A DNA stretch of 64,000 nucleotides from Dysgonomonas sp. UBA7710 (lineage in GTDB: Bacteria; Bacteroidota; Bacteroidia; Bacteroidales; Dysgonomonadaceae), in contig NZ_DLFW01000041.1 in assembly GCF_002482385.1 (NCBI RefSeq), forward strand, positions 109,871 through 173,870, read 5' to 3'. Positions 51,086 to 59,808 of the stretch are shown in pieces (position 1 is the stretch's first letter; each line of letters opens with the position of its first letter). The translations under genes and the position numbers were made by a program. The notes beneath the pieces are model-generated. The model made no database searches. It was not told the origin of the DNA and saw only the letters and a program-made list of their open reading frames with translations.

Positions 51086-52966
51086 TTATTTAATTACTGC
51101 TTTTATATCTACTCTTCTGGCTTTTCTATTCATCCATATTCTATGGTTCCAAATAGAAGTATTCCGGGTATCATCATAAAATGGGACTTCCAGCAAAGAA
51201 TCATTGTTAACGAATATCTGACCTTTCCCTGTCACCCTTGCGCGTGCTTTAATACCTTGTTGTGATAGCCATTGAGCCACAACCTCAGCCCTTCTTTTCG
51301 ACAGATCGTAGTTGTAGGCTTCTGTTCCCATTTCGTCTGCATATCCATCAATAATCAAAGATTCTATATTATTGAGATCCGTCCCTGCAAGCCACATCCT
51401 TAATTCCTGAATAGCAGAAGGAAGTAAAACCGATTTATCAAAGTCGAAATACACACTCAGTAAAGACTCAGATTCAAGGCTGAACACAGGCACAGATTCG
51501 CGGCGAGGCTTATTGAAACTACCTTCGTTATTGACTAAAACGATAGCTCCATTTGTTATTGCATCTACTTCCGACATACCGTATATAAGATTTTCACGGC
51601 CAAAATTCCTATTACGTTCGAAATAAAAAATATCATCTTTATTGAAACGCTGCCTGTCTGACACTACATATCCCCTATCCTTGTCTATCCTGAGCATGCT
51701 GAAATCGTTTAGAACAGTATTTATCGGATAATCGAAATGAGTAAGGCTTCCATCTATTATCTTTCCGTTTTCGTAGCTGATACCGTATATATCATATCCG
51801 CCAAAGCCGACATGCCCGTTTGATGAAAAAACCAGCATATCATTAAATATGGCAGGAGATATTTCGTCGCCTTCTGTATTTACCTGCGCACCCAGATTAA
51901 TAGGATCGCCCCAGCTCTGAAGCTTTTCATCCCAATGAACAATGTATATATCATAACCGCCATATCCGCCGTCCATATCGGATGAGAAAAGGACAGAACG
52001 ATTCCTGTTGAATATAAAAGGATGCGCATAAGAAGCACCTTCCTTCTGAGGGAAAGCAGCTCTGAATGCCGACCAGCCTTTGCGATTCTTATTATATTCG
52101 GAATAACACAATTTTGTTTTATATGTATTCACGCCACCGGAAGACATCTCTACTGATTCACCCTTGTCATATGCAACTTCCGTCACTATCATTTTTGACA
52201 TATCATCGGAAAATGATAGAGGACCATTCTGCAAATCGACAGGAATCATATGCAGCAATGGTTTCGATTTCCCTTTTTTGGTTGAATTGATCGAATACTC
52301 GGAATTTTCATCCAAAGAATAATATCTGGTCCTGTGATAAAACTTTTTATTCGGATCATGAAATCTGCTGTTGCTTGTAGCATAGAAATATTCATTTTTC
52401 ATTTTCCCCACCCAGAATTCGGAATATGGCGTATTAAACTTATCGAGTTTCTGAATATTAAATTCCGGCGTGCCTACAGGCAAGAAACCATCTTCATAAT
52501 TCAATGCATGTAATATATTCAGATAGCGTTGATCCTTTCTGTATACGTCCCTATAAGCATATTCCCTTGCTATTCTGATCGCTTTCAATTTTTCGCCGGA
52601 ATACCTCAATGCATCCAAATAGTTACAGATATCTACTGATGTAAATAGGTTTTCGTTCGATACTATTGCTGCATCGTAATGAGGTATTGCCGATACATAA
52701 TCCAGTAATGTCAGATACAATCTTGCGGCTTTCAGATGAAGTATGGCTGTATAAGTATCTGTCTTTACCTCTTTTAATGCAGATTCGTAAAGTTTCATTG
52801 CTTTATCGAAATCCTGTTCAACAAACTTGCGGTCAGCCTTCACCTCTATTTTGCGGGCTTTATTATCGAGCTTATCCTGCCGCACATCCTGCGCGTATGC
52901 ATTAAAAGATAATGCAACCAAACAGCATAAGGATAAAAATCGCATTCTTATTTTTCTGTTTATCAT
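51086..52966 (-). CDS. OmpA-family outer-membrane protein with TPR and PD40 propeller
   Basis: A 626-residue exported protein. A signal peptide (ending NAYAQ) is followed by TPR-like helices (about 25-165, DFDKAMKLYESALKEV). A PD40/WD40-like propeller comes next (about 180-470; FSDDMSKMIVTEVAYD, LFSSDMDGGYGGYDIYIV, VFSSNGHVGFGGYDIYGI). The C-terminal OmpA domain (about 510-626) carries VYFDFDKSVLLPSAIQEL and DGYADEMGTEAYNYDLSKRR, with the Asp and Arg that bind peptidoglycan. The architecture matches Bacteroidetes OmpA-like proteins that tie envelope machinery to the cell wall. It lies 10 nt after the DUF3575 gene. In this operon it probably fastens the fimbrial or adhesin assembly to peptidoglycan. 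Confidence 0.88.
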   Translation of the reverse strand: MINRKIRMRFLSLCCLVALSFNAYAQDVRQDKLDNKARKIEVKADRKFVEQDFDKAMKLYESALKEVKTDTYTAILHLKAARLYLTLLDYVSAIPHYDAAIVSNENLFTSVDICNYLDALRYSGEKLKAIRIAREYAYRDVYRKDQRYLNILHALNYEDGFLPVGTPEFNIQKLDKFNTPYSEFWVGKMKNEYFYATSNSRFHDPNKKFYHRTRYYSLDENSEYSINSTKKGKSKPLLHMIPVDLQNGPLSFSDDMSKMIVTEVAYDKGESVEMSSGGVNTYKTKLCYSEYNKNRKGWSAFRAAFPQKEGASYAHPFIFNRNRSVLFSSDMDGGYGGYDIYIVHWDEKLQSWGDPINLGAQVNTEGDEISPAIFNDMLVFSSNGHVGFGGYDIYGISYENGKIIDGSLTHFDYPINTVLNDFSMLRIDKDRGYVVSDRQRFNKDDIFYFERNRNFGRENLIYGMSEVDAITNGAIVLVNNEGSFNKPRRESVPVFSLESESLLSVYFDFDKSVLLPSAIQELRMWLAGTDLNNIESLIIDGYADEMGTEAYNYDLSKRRAEVVAQWLSQQGIKARARVTGKGQIFVNNDSLLEVPFYDDTRNTSIWNHRIWMNRKARRVDIKAVIK

Positions 52967-52976
52967 TAGTTATATA

Positions 52977-53576
52977 TTATCTGAATATATTATACACTAA
53001 GTGAACTCCAAACTTAGTCGGTCCCCAATAACTCTTCGTTTTCTTACTTTCCAGAGGGAAATCAGCATATTCTCCTCCCAGTTCGAATTTATCGTATTGG
53101 AGATGGGCATACCCGACTCCGGCATTGATATCTAACCGGAATCTGCTCGATAGATAAAACTTATAGCCAATGGTAGCACCAGTGGAAAGCCCCCATCCTT
53201 TTCTCCGATAACTTGTTTTTGTATCATCGCTGTTTTTGAGGCCAATATTAAAATTCCCGGCCATGGCATAAGGACCGATATACAACCCATCCCAAAGATC
53301 ATTGGTATAATAATATTTTGGTTTGATATAATATCGCAGATCGACGCTTCCGATCAGTGTTCTGAATACCTCTTCATTCTTTTTGAACAGATAAGGCGCC
53401 CAAAGGACGTCGCCATTAACTGTTAGCTGTTTCCCGACCGACCATTCAATCCCGATATTGGGATTTCCGGTCACAATCAGGGGTATGTTTGTTTTTATAG
53501 CCTGAGCGTCGGCTCCGGGACAACAGACTATGAATAAAAGTAAGCTACTAAATATGTACCGCAAAGGACGTTTCAT
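52977..53576 (-). CDS. DUF3575 outer-membrane protein
   Basis: A 199-residue exported protein (signal peptide ending GADAQ) of the DUF3575 family, which is common in Bacteroidetes fimbrial loci. The sequence is a series of amphipathic strands: IKTNIPLIVTGNPNIGIEW, then YYIKPKYYYTNDLWDGLYIG, GWGLSTGATIGYKFYLSS and FRLDINAGVGYAHLQYD, ending VHLVYNIFR. This indicates a small outer-membrane beta-barrel of about eight strands. Its function is not known; the steady association with fimbrillins suggests a part in assembly or secretion. It sits 38 nt after the Mfa2-like gene and 10 nt before the OmpA-like gene. Confidence 0.88.
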   Translation of the reverse strand: MKRPLRYIFSSLLLFIVCCPGADAQAIKTNIPLIVTGNPNIGIEWSVGKQLTVNGDVLWAPYLFKKNEEVFRTLIGSVDLRYYIKPKYYYTNDLWDGLYIGPYAMAGNFNIGLKNSDDTKTSYRRKGWGLSTGATIGYKFYLSSRFRLDINAGVGYAHLQYDKFELGGEYADFPLESKKTKSYWGPTKFGVHLVYNIFR

Positions 53577-53614
53577 TTATTCAATTGTGTTTATTTATTA
53601 GTTATTAGTTCTTA

Positions 53615-54622
53615 TCATATCTCTGTTCCTCCACCTCCGGGAGTATTGTTTCCACCCGATTCGATGTTAGAATTCCAGTCTGATGGATCTTCCAGATGAA
53701 GTATCTGTATATTATTTCCATCCACCGTCACAAGAAGTGTTTCATTCGTATGAAGAATTGTCGCTTCCCCGGTAACTCTGTCAATCAGGTCTATGGCAAG
53801 TGTACTTATTATATTGTCATTTCCGTTCAGGAAACTCAATTGAAGGCTTATGGGCTCCGTGATGCCATCCACTGCGCTTAGAGAAGGAAAATAGTAATTA
53901 TCAAATCCAAAGTCAAAATCCGGATATGGATTTTCAGATAAGTGTGAAGTAAGTAAAATTCTGTCATCGATACTGTTGCGTGAAGACCGTGTATCAAGCG
54001 GGTCTGTTATTCCTATTTGAGATAAATATTGTGTAACTCCGACTCCTTTTGCCAATATTTCAACTTTTTTGATATTATTATAAGTGAGTGAAGAATTCAG
54101 ATTGGCCATATTTTTGAAAGCAACACATATACGCCCTACATATTTCTTTTCAAACCATGCAGTATCTGTCACTACAGGTCCCGGAAAATGTATAAAAGGC
54201 TTCATGCTTTCCAGAAAAATTACTGACGGCTCTTCATAATATCCTTCTTCATTTTGCTTCAATCCGAACCGTGCTGTGCTGAATGCTCCGGTCTCTGAAA
54301 AATTGACTCCGGAAATATTTGTGAAACAATATACAGAATGCTCTCCGGGAAAAAGCTTAAAGTTGAAATTACCGACTCTAGTACGGGCATTATCCTCGAA
54401 CGGATGGGATGAATAACGCTCTTTTTCCAGGTTATCATTATATATAAAGATGCTGATATTGTCTATTTTATAAGTATCTGTCCTCGTATTTACGTCAACC
54501 TTGGGAACATATATTACATAATTCGATTCATCTTCGAAATAATCATATGTACAAGATGGCGCAAAACAAATGCATACCGATAATATAAGATAAAGAAAAC
54601 CGCTATATACTCTATTTGTCAT
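53615..54622 (-). CDS. FimB/Mfa2 family fimbrial anchor lipoprotein
   Basis: A 335-residue lipoprotein. The start is the ATG at 54622 (MTNRVYSGF); the longer frame begins at a TTG inside the intergenic hairpin and is rejected. The signal peptide ends in lipobox FAPSC. The mature protein has the Mfa2/FimB pattern: an N-terminal domain with IDNISIFIYNDNLEKERYSS, FKLFPGEHSVYCFTNISGVN (the usual strand giving the trapped sugar-like or turn motif), then RICVAFKNM. The C-terminus is Gly-rich (NNTPGGGGTEI) after LHLEDPSDWN. Such proteins anchor and limit the length of the fimbria. It follows the major fimbrillin, separated by a strong hairpin. Confidence 0.8.
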   Translation of the reverse strand: MTNRVYSGFLYLILSVCICFAPSCTYDYFEDESNYVIYVPKVDVNTRTDTYKIDNISIFIYNDNLEKERYSSHPFEDNARTRVGNFNFKLFPGEHSVYCFTNISGVNFSETGAFSTARFGLKQNEEGYYEEPSVIFLESMKPFIHFPGPVVTDTAWFEKKYVGRICVAFKNMANLNSSLTYNNIKKVEILAKGVGVTQYLSQIGITDPLDTRSSRNSIDDRILLTSHLSENPYPDFDFGFDNYYFPSLSAVDGITEPISLQLSFLNGNDNIISTLAIDLIDRVTGEATILHTNETLLVTVDGNNIQILHLEDPSDWNSNIESGGNNTPGGGGTEI

Positions 54623-54664
54623 TTGTTCTTTTGCTTTGTGAAGAGAAAGCTTCTGTTTGGGTAA

Positions 54665-54718
54665 CTCCTTCCCGGGCAACAATCCGGATTTAACTCCGGA
54701 TCATTGCACCTCAAGGAG
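54665..54718 (-). other. Hairpin after the major fimbrillin gene
   Basis: The core ATCCGGA-tttaac-TCCGGAT (54682-54701) is extended by GCAA/TTGC and, after a bulge, by CTCCTT/AAGGAG at the two ends. It fills the 139-nt gap between fimbrillin and anchor genes. It probably attenuates transcription or protects the fimbrillin mRNA, giving more shaft than anchor. Confidence 0.7.
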
Positions 54719-54761
54719 AAGATCAAGTAATAGATCGATGTGTCTGAATACTGATATTTAA

Positions 54762-56009
54762 TTAAACTTCCTGATCTGTTCTTTGTATGTTATCATTCCA
54801 GTCCTGCGGAGGTTCAACTGTGATTATCAAATCACCCTCTTCTTCCGGCCCCGGAGGATTTACTATCGAACCACGTGATCTGATAGTAAGGTTTACTTCA
54901 CGGATTACATTTGGAGTAAATGCTCCTTTTATAGTTCCCGACCAGTATAAAGGAGTTGGAGTAGTTATTTCAGTTCCATCATCAAGTTTATATCCGGCTG
55001 GAGCAAGTGCACTGATTACTACATAATATTTTCTATTATCTGCAGCATCTCCGCTGATATCCATACTTGTAGTTGTCAAAACATTAGGTGATACAATTAT
55101 GTCCTGCCACAATGTGAAGTCAGCATCCAGGATCTCAGGGTTTTTATACTTATCGGAGCCCGGATTGGCGTCATTGAATGTTTTATTGCCTGTGGCACCT
55201 ATCATTACCCTGTTTTCATTGGAATTTTGAATCAAAATTCCCCCGAGGAATACTGGTGTTGTATGTGGAGTCTTGATCCCAAAACCAACAGGCAGCCTAT
55301 GAATTACAATAAAGTTAGATGCATCGGCAAAATTTACCTTTTTCCCTGTTTCATTAAGGAAATCAGCATTCTTATTGATTCTTACACGCATAAGTGAGAC
55401 ATCGCGCTTGAGTTTTAAAGTACCGAGGTTAGCCGGAGTTCCTTCTGCTATATGAACATCTTCAGCATAAGCAGTGAAGACTTCCGGAGCAGGAGCATAA
55501 GCTTCATCTCCCGTTTCAAAAACATGTCCTGTAGGAAAAGTGATTTTTTTGAGGTCCATAAAAATCTGGGAATTTAGGATTCTTCCCCTTACATTAAAAT
55601 CTGTAATCACCTCGCTGGTTGTGCCTCCGGCTACATAAGTAGTGATATTATTTTTTGTACTATTTTTCATATTCGCAACCAGTGCCAGGTCATAATCACC
55701 TACAGGAATATTAGACCACGGAAAAGTCGTATTGCCATCCGACGGCAGTATTTCGTAAGAAAAGGCAACTTTACCGGTTCCCTGTTCATACAAAAACATC
55801 TGTGCACGCTCAATATTGCTCCAATTTGTGATTGGTATAGCTTTAGAGAGGGCTGTTGCTTTAATACCCGAACCCGCTTCTTCAAACGCAAGATTGAAAG
55901 ATAATGAACCCGTCTTGTTTTCGTCTCCATCAGGCTTTTGCCCGTCATCGTTACTACATGCAGAGAACAATAGTGTAGCAGTAAATAAACTAATAAAAAC
56001 TTTCTTCAT
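54762..56009 (-). CDS. Fimbrillin family major fimbrial subunit (FimA/Mfa1-like)
   Basis: A 415-residue lipoprotein precursor (signal peptide, lipobox LFSAC, Cys about residue 19). The N-terminal transthyretin-like domain starts SLSFNLAFEEAGSGIKA with IERAQMFLYEQGTGKVAFSY and VGDYDLALVANM. A likely Arg-gingipain-type processing site lies near FNVRGRILNSQIFMDLK. The second domain contains KLKRDVSLMRVRINKNADFL and the C-terminal donor-strand region ends REVNLTIRSRGS, then VEPPQDWNDNIQ. These are features of FimA/Mfa1 polymerising subunits. It is the first gene of the operon and is followed by a hairpin that would favour high subunit expression. A gingipain-like protease in this organism is assumed, not seen. 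Confidence 0.8.
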   Translation of the reverse strand: MKKVFISLFTATLLFSACSNDDGQKPDGDENKTGSLSFNLAFEEAGSGIKATALSKAIPITNWSNIERAQMFLYEQGTGKVAFSYEILPSDGNTTFPWSNIPVGDYDLALVANMKNSTKNNITTYVAGGTTSEVITDFNVRGRILNSQIFMDLKKITFPTGHVFETGDEAYAPAPEVFTAYAEDVHIAEGTPANLGTLKLKRDVSLMRVRINKNADFLNETGKKVNFADASNFIVIHRLPVGFGIKTPHTTPVFLGGILIQNSNENRVMIGATGNKTFNDANPGSDKYKNPEILDADFTLWQDIIVSPNVLTTTSMDISGDAADNRKYYVVISALAPAGYKLDDGTEITTPTPLYWSGTIKGAFTPNVIREVNLTIRSRGSIVNPPGPEEEGDLIITVEPPQDWNDNIQRTDQEV

Positions 56010-56162
56010 TTGTTAAATAAATTAAATTATATTCTGTCATAAATAATAAAATACCGTTAACATTGGCCTCGTAATATTTTATTATTATAACTGTCTGGCT
56101 TCCTTTTCATAAAAGAGGAACAGCTTCAACATTTGATTTTAAGTGATTAATTTTTTTGTAAT

Positions 56163-56194
56163 TTGTTACAATTAAAAACTAAAATTTACCTTTG
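56163..56194 (+). promoter_or_regulatory. Rightward promoter in the fimbrial intergenic region
   Basis: TTG (56163-56165), a 21-nt spacer and TACCTTTG (56187-56194) match the Bacteroidetes consensus. The nearest plus-strand gene is 1.9 kb away, so the transcript would be a short RNA stopping at the hairpin at 56416-56446, or antisense to the AraC gene. Confidence 0.5.
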
Positions 56195-56407
56195 TATCAC
56201 AAAACAGTGATAGATGAACACTAACTGGAAAAAACCTTTGCAAACTTAGACTAATAAACGCTTTGTACACTTATTAATATTTACCCCTTATTACATAATT
56301 CTGACATATATTTTAATTGACCGGGTAAAAACATCATATATCATTCTTTCTTTGAAGATTCTAGTACACCCGAAATCAGCTTAATTTATAATACGTTTAC
56401 AATGCAT

Positions 56408-56446
56408 AAAAAAAATCGGCGCAACTGATAAATTCAGTTACGCCGA
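56408..56446 (-). terminator. Terminator of the AraC-type regulator gene
   Basis: A 13-bp stem with one mismatch (56416-56428 against 56434-56446) and a 5-nt loop is followed on the minus strand by eight T. It lies about 40 nt after the stop codon. It could also stop rightward transcripts, though the plus-side tail is weaker. Confidence 0.85.
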
Positions 56447-56487
56447 GATTGATATTTTAACGCTTGTATTATTTACAATCTATTTTT

Positions 56488-57351
56488 TCAGAACGCCTTA
56501 TTCTTCCTTATATAACTAGGAGGATATCCAAAATTAGATTTACAAAAATCGTTAAATTGAGACAAAGAACTAAAATCATGTTCGTCGCAGATCTCTTTCA
56601 GAGTTTTGTCCGTACAATTAATCTCATGCAAAATACGGCTGGCTTTCTGCTGCTTGATCCATTGATATGCAGGCACTCCAAATGTCTTTTTAAAGCGCTT
56701 GATAAAGCCCGAATGGCTGTAATTAGACAACGATGCCAATTCCTGTACTGTTTTCACCTTATTATAATTATTGTATACAAATTCAGAGAAACTTGTATCA
56801 TTACTCAATAATGGGTAAAAAAAACGCGCCAACTCTTCCTTTGTATAATAAGACCTTATAAGATAGAAAAACTCCTTCATTTTCAATTCGAAATAATAAC
56901 GGCAACGGAGACCATCCGCCAAACAAGCCTTCAACCCCTTTAGAAAATAAGATACATCTTCCTTTATATCCAATAGGTTGAAACTATTTTCAGGTTCTTT
57001 AAACTTATGAAATAATTGTTCTAAACCGATACGGTCACATAATTCAATCTTATCCCGAAGTCTAAAAATAAAAACAGAAGTATCTTCTTCAGCCCTTGCA
57101 ATATATTTACTGCTGGACGGGAGCAAGAGCATCTTTCCTTCTTTTACTTTTTTATCGATATGTCTTTCATACGATATACGAAATTCCCCTTTCATAACTA
57201 ACATGATTTTAGATTCGGAGAGAGTTTTCTCCTTGATTTTTCCTTTCAAGAATTCAGTAATTTCAATAATTGGTTTTTTATTTGAGTTAGTGTTAACATC
57301 TTCATAATTGACACATGTTTTATGCTCATGGAAGTCCGTAATGATACCCAT
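56488..57351 (-). CDS. AraC-family transcriptional regulator
   Basis: A 287-residue regulator. The start at 57351 (MGIITDFHEH) is an ATG; the codon two residues upstream is TTG. The N-terminal ~150 residues are cupin-like strands (KIMLVMKGEFRISYERHI, KMLLLPSSSKYIARAEED). The C-terminal AraC domain (about 190-287) has both helix-turn-helix units: VQELASLSNYSHSGFIKRFK, then TLKEICDEHDFSSLSQFNDF, ending GYPPSYIRKNK. It sits between two divergent fimbrial clusters and has its own terminator, so it is the natural candidate to control one or both. No binding site could be assigned. Confidence 0.88.
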   Translation of the reverse strand: MGIITDFHEHKTCVNYEDVNTNSNKKPIIEITEFLKGKIKEKTLSESKIMLVMKGEFRISYERHIDKKVKEGKMLLLPSSSKYIARAEEDTSVFIFRLRDKIELCDRIGLEQLFHKFKEPENSFNLLDIKEDVSYFLKGLKACLADGLRCRYYFELKMKEFFYLIRSYYTKEELARFFYPLLSNDTSFSEFVYNNYNKVKTVQELASLSNYSHSGFIKRFKKTFGVPAYQWIKQQKASRILHEINCTDKTLKEICDEHDFSSLSQFNDFCKSNFGYPPSYIRKNKAF

Positions 57352-58067
57352 AATCAATATATATGTTATTTTGACGTGTTAACAAGTACCCAAGCAGAAG
57401 TAAATATATAAGAAAAAGAAACCATCTAAGAGATAGTAAATTCCATCACTCATTATATACACTTCGTTTCAGGTAAATTATTTTATTCTCGGCTTATTCA
57501 GTTAAGATCCCTCTGCTTTGTCAATACAATATAGTTTTTATTACATTTGCGAAATATTATCCCCTCTTTATTTATAGAAGAAGCCTGCTCCTATATTTTT
57601 TATATTAGTGTCCGCAAATATATTAATTTTTTTAATATAAACTTGACACCCGTTTTCATTAATAAAAAAATACCGGCCGTATATTTTGAAACAAATTCAC
57701 CTCTGACCAAAAGTATTTGCGTTTTTTTATTTATTTGAAATACAATCTAAAAATAACTATTAGTAAGCTATACAATCATTCCACCACCCTGACGGATTTA
57801 TGTAGATCAATTACAAACAATAAGCAATTCAATAAAGTAACAAATTGAAACAAAAATGTATTTTTTAAAATTTTAATCTATATTAAGCAAAATTAATACA
57901 AGTTTCAAAAAAGGTAATTTCTATGTAATTCTAGGCAAGTTTGAATAACAAAACAGATAAAAAGTCCAACTACTTTTGTAATTGTTCAATGAGAGACATG
58001 ATAGCAATGCCTGCACTTCCTGATTTGTTAAATAGATTCGAACTCCAATTATAAAGAAAAAATAATT
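57352..58067. other. Long AT-rich intergenic region upstream of the second fimbrial cluster
   Basis: 716 nt without a credible gene (a 63-codon plus-strand frame at 57547-57738 is low-complexity). A good plus-strand promoter is at 57518-57549, and a lone -7 box TACTTTTG at 57971-57978 lies closer to the next gene. Long poly-A/T runs are common. The length suggests a complex control region or a 5' leader RNA. Confidence 0.5.
57518..57549 (+). promoter_or_regulatory. Candidate promoter of the second fimbrial cluster
   Basis: TTG (57518-57520), a 21-nt spacer and TACATTTG (57542-57549) fit the Bacteroidetes promoter form and point to the DUF3868-like gene 510 nt downstream. A long leader would result. 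Confidence 0.5.
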
Positions 58068-58424
58068 ATGATTTCACAGATTATCCAAAAAGATAAACTT
58101 ATAAAGAAAGGAGAATATCTGCATATCGACCTACAGATAAAAATGCCGCCTTTTTACATAGCAGAGAATGAATATATGACACTGATACCTCTGTTGGCTG
58201 TAGGTGAATATAAAAAAGAACTCCCTTATTTTCTGATTAACGGAAAAAGCCGGCACAAAGGCTATAAACAAATGGTACGTTCGATAGGAAAAAAAACTGT
58301 TACTTCCATTTATAATATATATAAAGCAATCAATGGAAGTAAACCATTAAATTGCACATATTCAGTGCAAATCGAGTACGAAAACTGGATGGACGAAGCC
58401 AAAATACAAATGGTATTGCAATAA
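58068..58424 (+). CDS. Short DUF3868-like protein, possibly a gene remnant
   Basis: A 118-residue protein similar in pattern to the N-terminal domain of DUF3868 proteins, which are found with DUF3575 and fimbrillins in Bacteroidetes. The lines LHIDLQIKMPPFYIAENEYM, TLIPLLAVGEYKKELPYFLI and NGKSRHKGYKQMV follow the usual strand order and the conserved NG-RHK-Y motif. Full-length relatives have a signal peptide and a long C-terminal part such as an OmpA-like domain; both are absent here. It may be a truncated relic or a stand-alone domain. It begins the plus-strand fimbrial cluster, 241 nt before the fimbrillin gene. The family assignment rests on motif memory. Confidence 0.6.
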   Translation: MISQIIQKDKLIKKGEYLHIDLQIKMPPFYIAENEYMTLIPLLAVGEYKKELPYFLINGKSRHKGYKQMVRSIGKKTVTSIYNIYKAINGSKPLNCTYSVQIEYENWMDEAKIQMVLQ

Positions 58425-58665
58425 CGGATCTTTCTGGTTAGAATTCGACAGATATAATTGCATAGCCCAAAATGCATTTATAATCCTAATAAAGAGTATT
58501 TGAGAATTGCGGAAAAATAGTGGATGGCAATATACTCTTTAACTAAAATCACCCACGTAAAAAGGATAATCTGCATAGATATATTATTCTACGGTCAGAC
58601 CTGATGTCATTTAAAAATATTCTGATAACACAATTAATTTATTATTTATTAAAAAACAATTGAAA

Positions 58666-59775
58666 ATGAAATTTAAGTATGTAATGATTACAGCTGCTAC
58701 TCTCCTATTCGGTTTTGCGAGTTGTGGTAGTGATGAAGTTGTCCCGGCAGACACCGGAGAACCGAAAAACGTAACAGTCAAAATCGTGAAGCCAACAACG
58801 TATGCAGAAGAAGAAACTGCGATCGATGTGGCTCCGGATATTTATGATGCAGAAGTATTCTTTATCGGTGGTGGAAATATACTGAAAAGAGGCTCTATGG
58901 ACGATAGCGAAGTTGGATTCCCTGTTAAGCAGTTTACAGATGTCCCTGCGGCTGCTACAGAAATTATTATAGTTGGTAATAGTACCACCTTAATGTCTCC
59001 GGCATTGCCAACCACTATAACTACCAAGGCCCAGCTAGAAGCTGTAATGTTTGAGCATGGTGTACAAACTCATGCAGAAACTGCGGTCAACTTGTTAGGC
59101 TCTGGTACTATTACCGGAACTGGGGATGCAGCTGTAAATGTTCCCGTACGTGCAGCTATTTCCCGCATCGAAATCGGTGAAATAAAAGCTAAAACGGCCA
59201 GTGCGGAACTGCCTCTGGTAGATTTTAAATTAACTGGAATTTATATCAATAATACTTATACAAAAGTCAGCCTGAACTATGCAGATGTTCCAACTCTCGC
59301 AACAGATATTCTGCAATACGGGGCGAATGCTACAGCATTTACAGACGGATCATATCCGGTACGCTTCAAAGATGAATGGGCAAATGCCAGCGTAACTGCC
59401 GATGCATCTTTCAAGCCGCTTAATCCTCTACACAAATGGGCATACTTCATTATGCCGCCTGCTGCCGGGAATGGTACCACTATTGACGCCGAAGTTCAAA
59501 CATCTGTACCTCATATTGTTGCAAAATTAGAAGATGTAACAACAACCAGTGGTAACCTCGGGTTTTCTCCTGCTTATTTGACAATAACAAAATTGATAGA
59601 TAGCAATACAACTCTTGAACTGACTCATCTCGAAGCCGGAAAAGTATATAAAATCACATCTATCGATATAGATGGAAAAGATTTAAGCCCAAAACCGGAA
59701 ACCGGAGCCAGAAACGTTACTGTGACCGTTCAGGTACAAGCATGGGTAGGTGTAGATGTTGAACCTGCTCTATAA
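58666..59775 (+). CDS. Fimbrillin family major subunit (Mfa1-like), second cluster
   Basis: A 369-residue lipoprotein precursor starting at the ATG 58666 (MKFKYVMITAA); the frame open two codons earlier begins with TTG. The lipobox is FASC (Cys about residue 20). The N-terminal domain shows NVTVKIVKPTTYAEEE, IYDAEVFFIGGGNILKRG and VPAAATEIIIVGNSTTLM. It is followed by VNVPVRAAISRIEIGEIKAK, the Arg-containing junction strand typical of Mfa1-type fimbrillins. The C-terminal strand ends NVTVTVQVQAWVGVDVEPA. It differs clearly from the minus-strand fimbrillin, so the strain can build two fimbria types. A hairpin directly follows the gene, before the anchor gene. Confidence 0.82.
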   Translation: MKFKYVMITAATLLFGFASCGSDEVVPADTGEPKNVTVKIVKPTTYAEEETAIDVAPDIYDAEVFFIGGGNILKRGSMDDSEVGFPVKQFTDVPAAATEIIIVGNSTTLMSPALPTTITTKAQLEAVMFEHGVQTHAETAVNLLGSGTITGTGDAAVNVPVRAAISRIEIGEIKAKTASAELPLVDFKLTGIYINNTYTKVSLNYADVPTLATDILQYGANATAFTDGSYPVRFKDEWANASVTADASFKPLNPLHKWAYFIMPPAAGNGTTIDAEVQTSVPHIVAKLEDVTTTSGNLGFSPAYLTITKLIDSNTTLELTHLEAGKVYKITSIDIDGKDLSPKPETGARNVTVTVQVQAWVGVDVEPAL

Positions 59776-59808
59776 TCTAAAATAGGCGCACTAGACTTAA
59801 TTATAATT

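Larger units (their letters stand above)
56010..56487. other. Intergenic region between fimbrillin and AraC genes
   Basis: No gene is seen in 478 nt. It holds a plus-strand promoter (56163-56194) that reads away from the fimbrillin, and the AraC-gene terminator (56408-56446). The promoter of the leftward fimbrial operon must lie in the left part, but I could not place it. Inverted repeats flanking the plus-strand promoter, as in phase-variable promoters, were looked for and not found. Confidence 0.5.

Noticed and set aside
56010..56487. Phase-variable invertible promoter for the fimbrial operon
   Set aside because: The promoter does point away from the fimbrillin, as an OFF state would, but no flanking inverted repeats or nearby recombinase gene could be found.
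57547..57738. A 63-codon plus-strand frame in the long intergenic region
   Set aside because: Low-complexity Phe/Ile/Lys-rich translation of AT-rich DNA; starts inside the promoter's -7 box.
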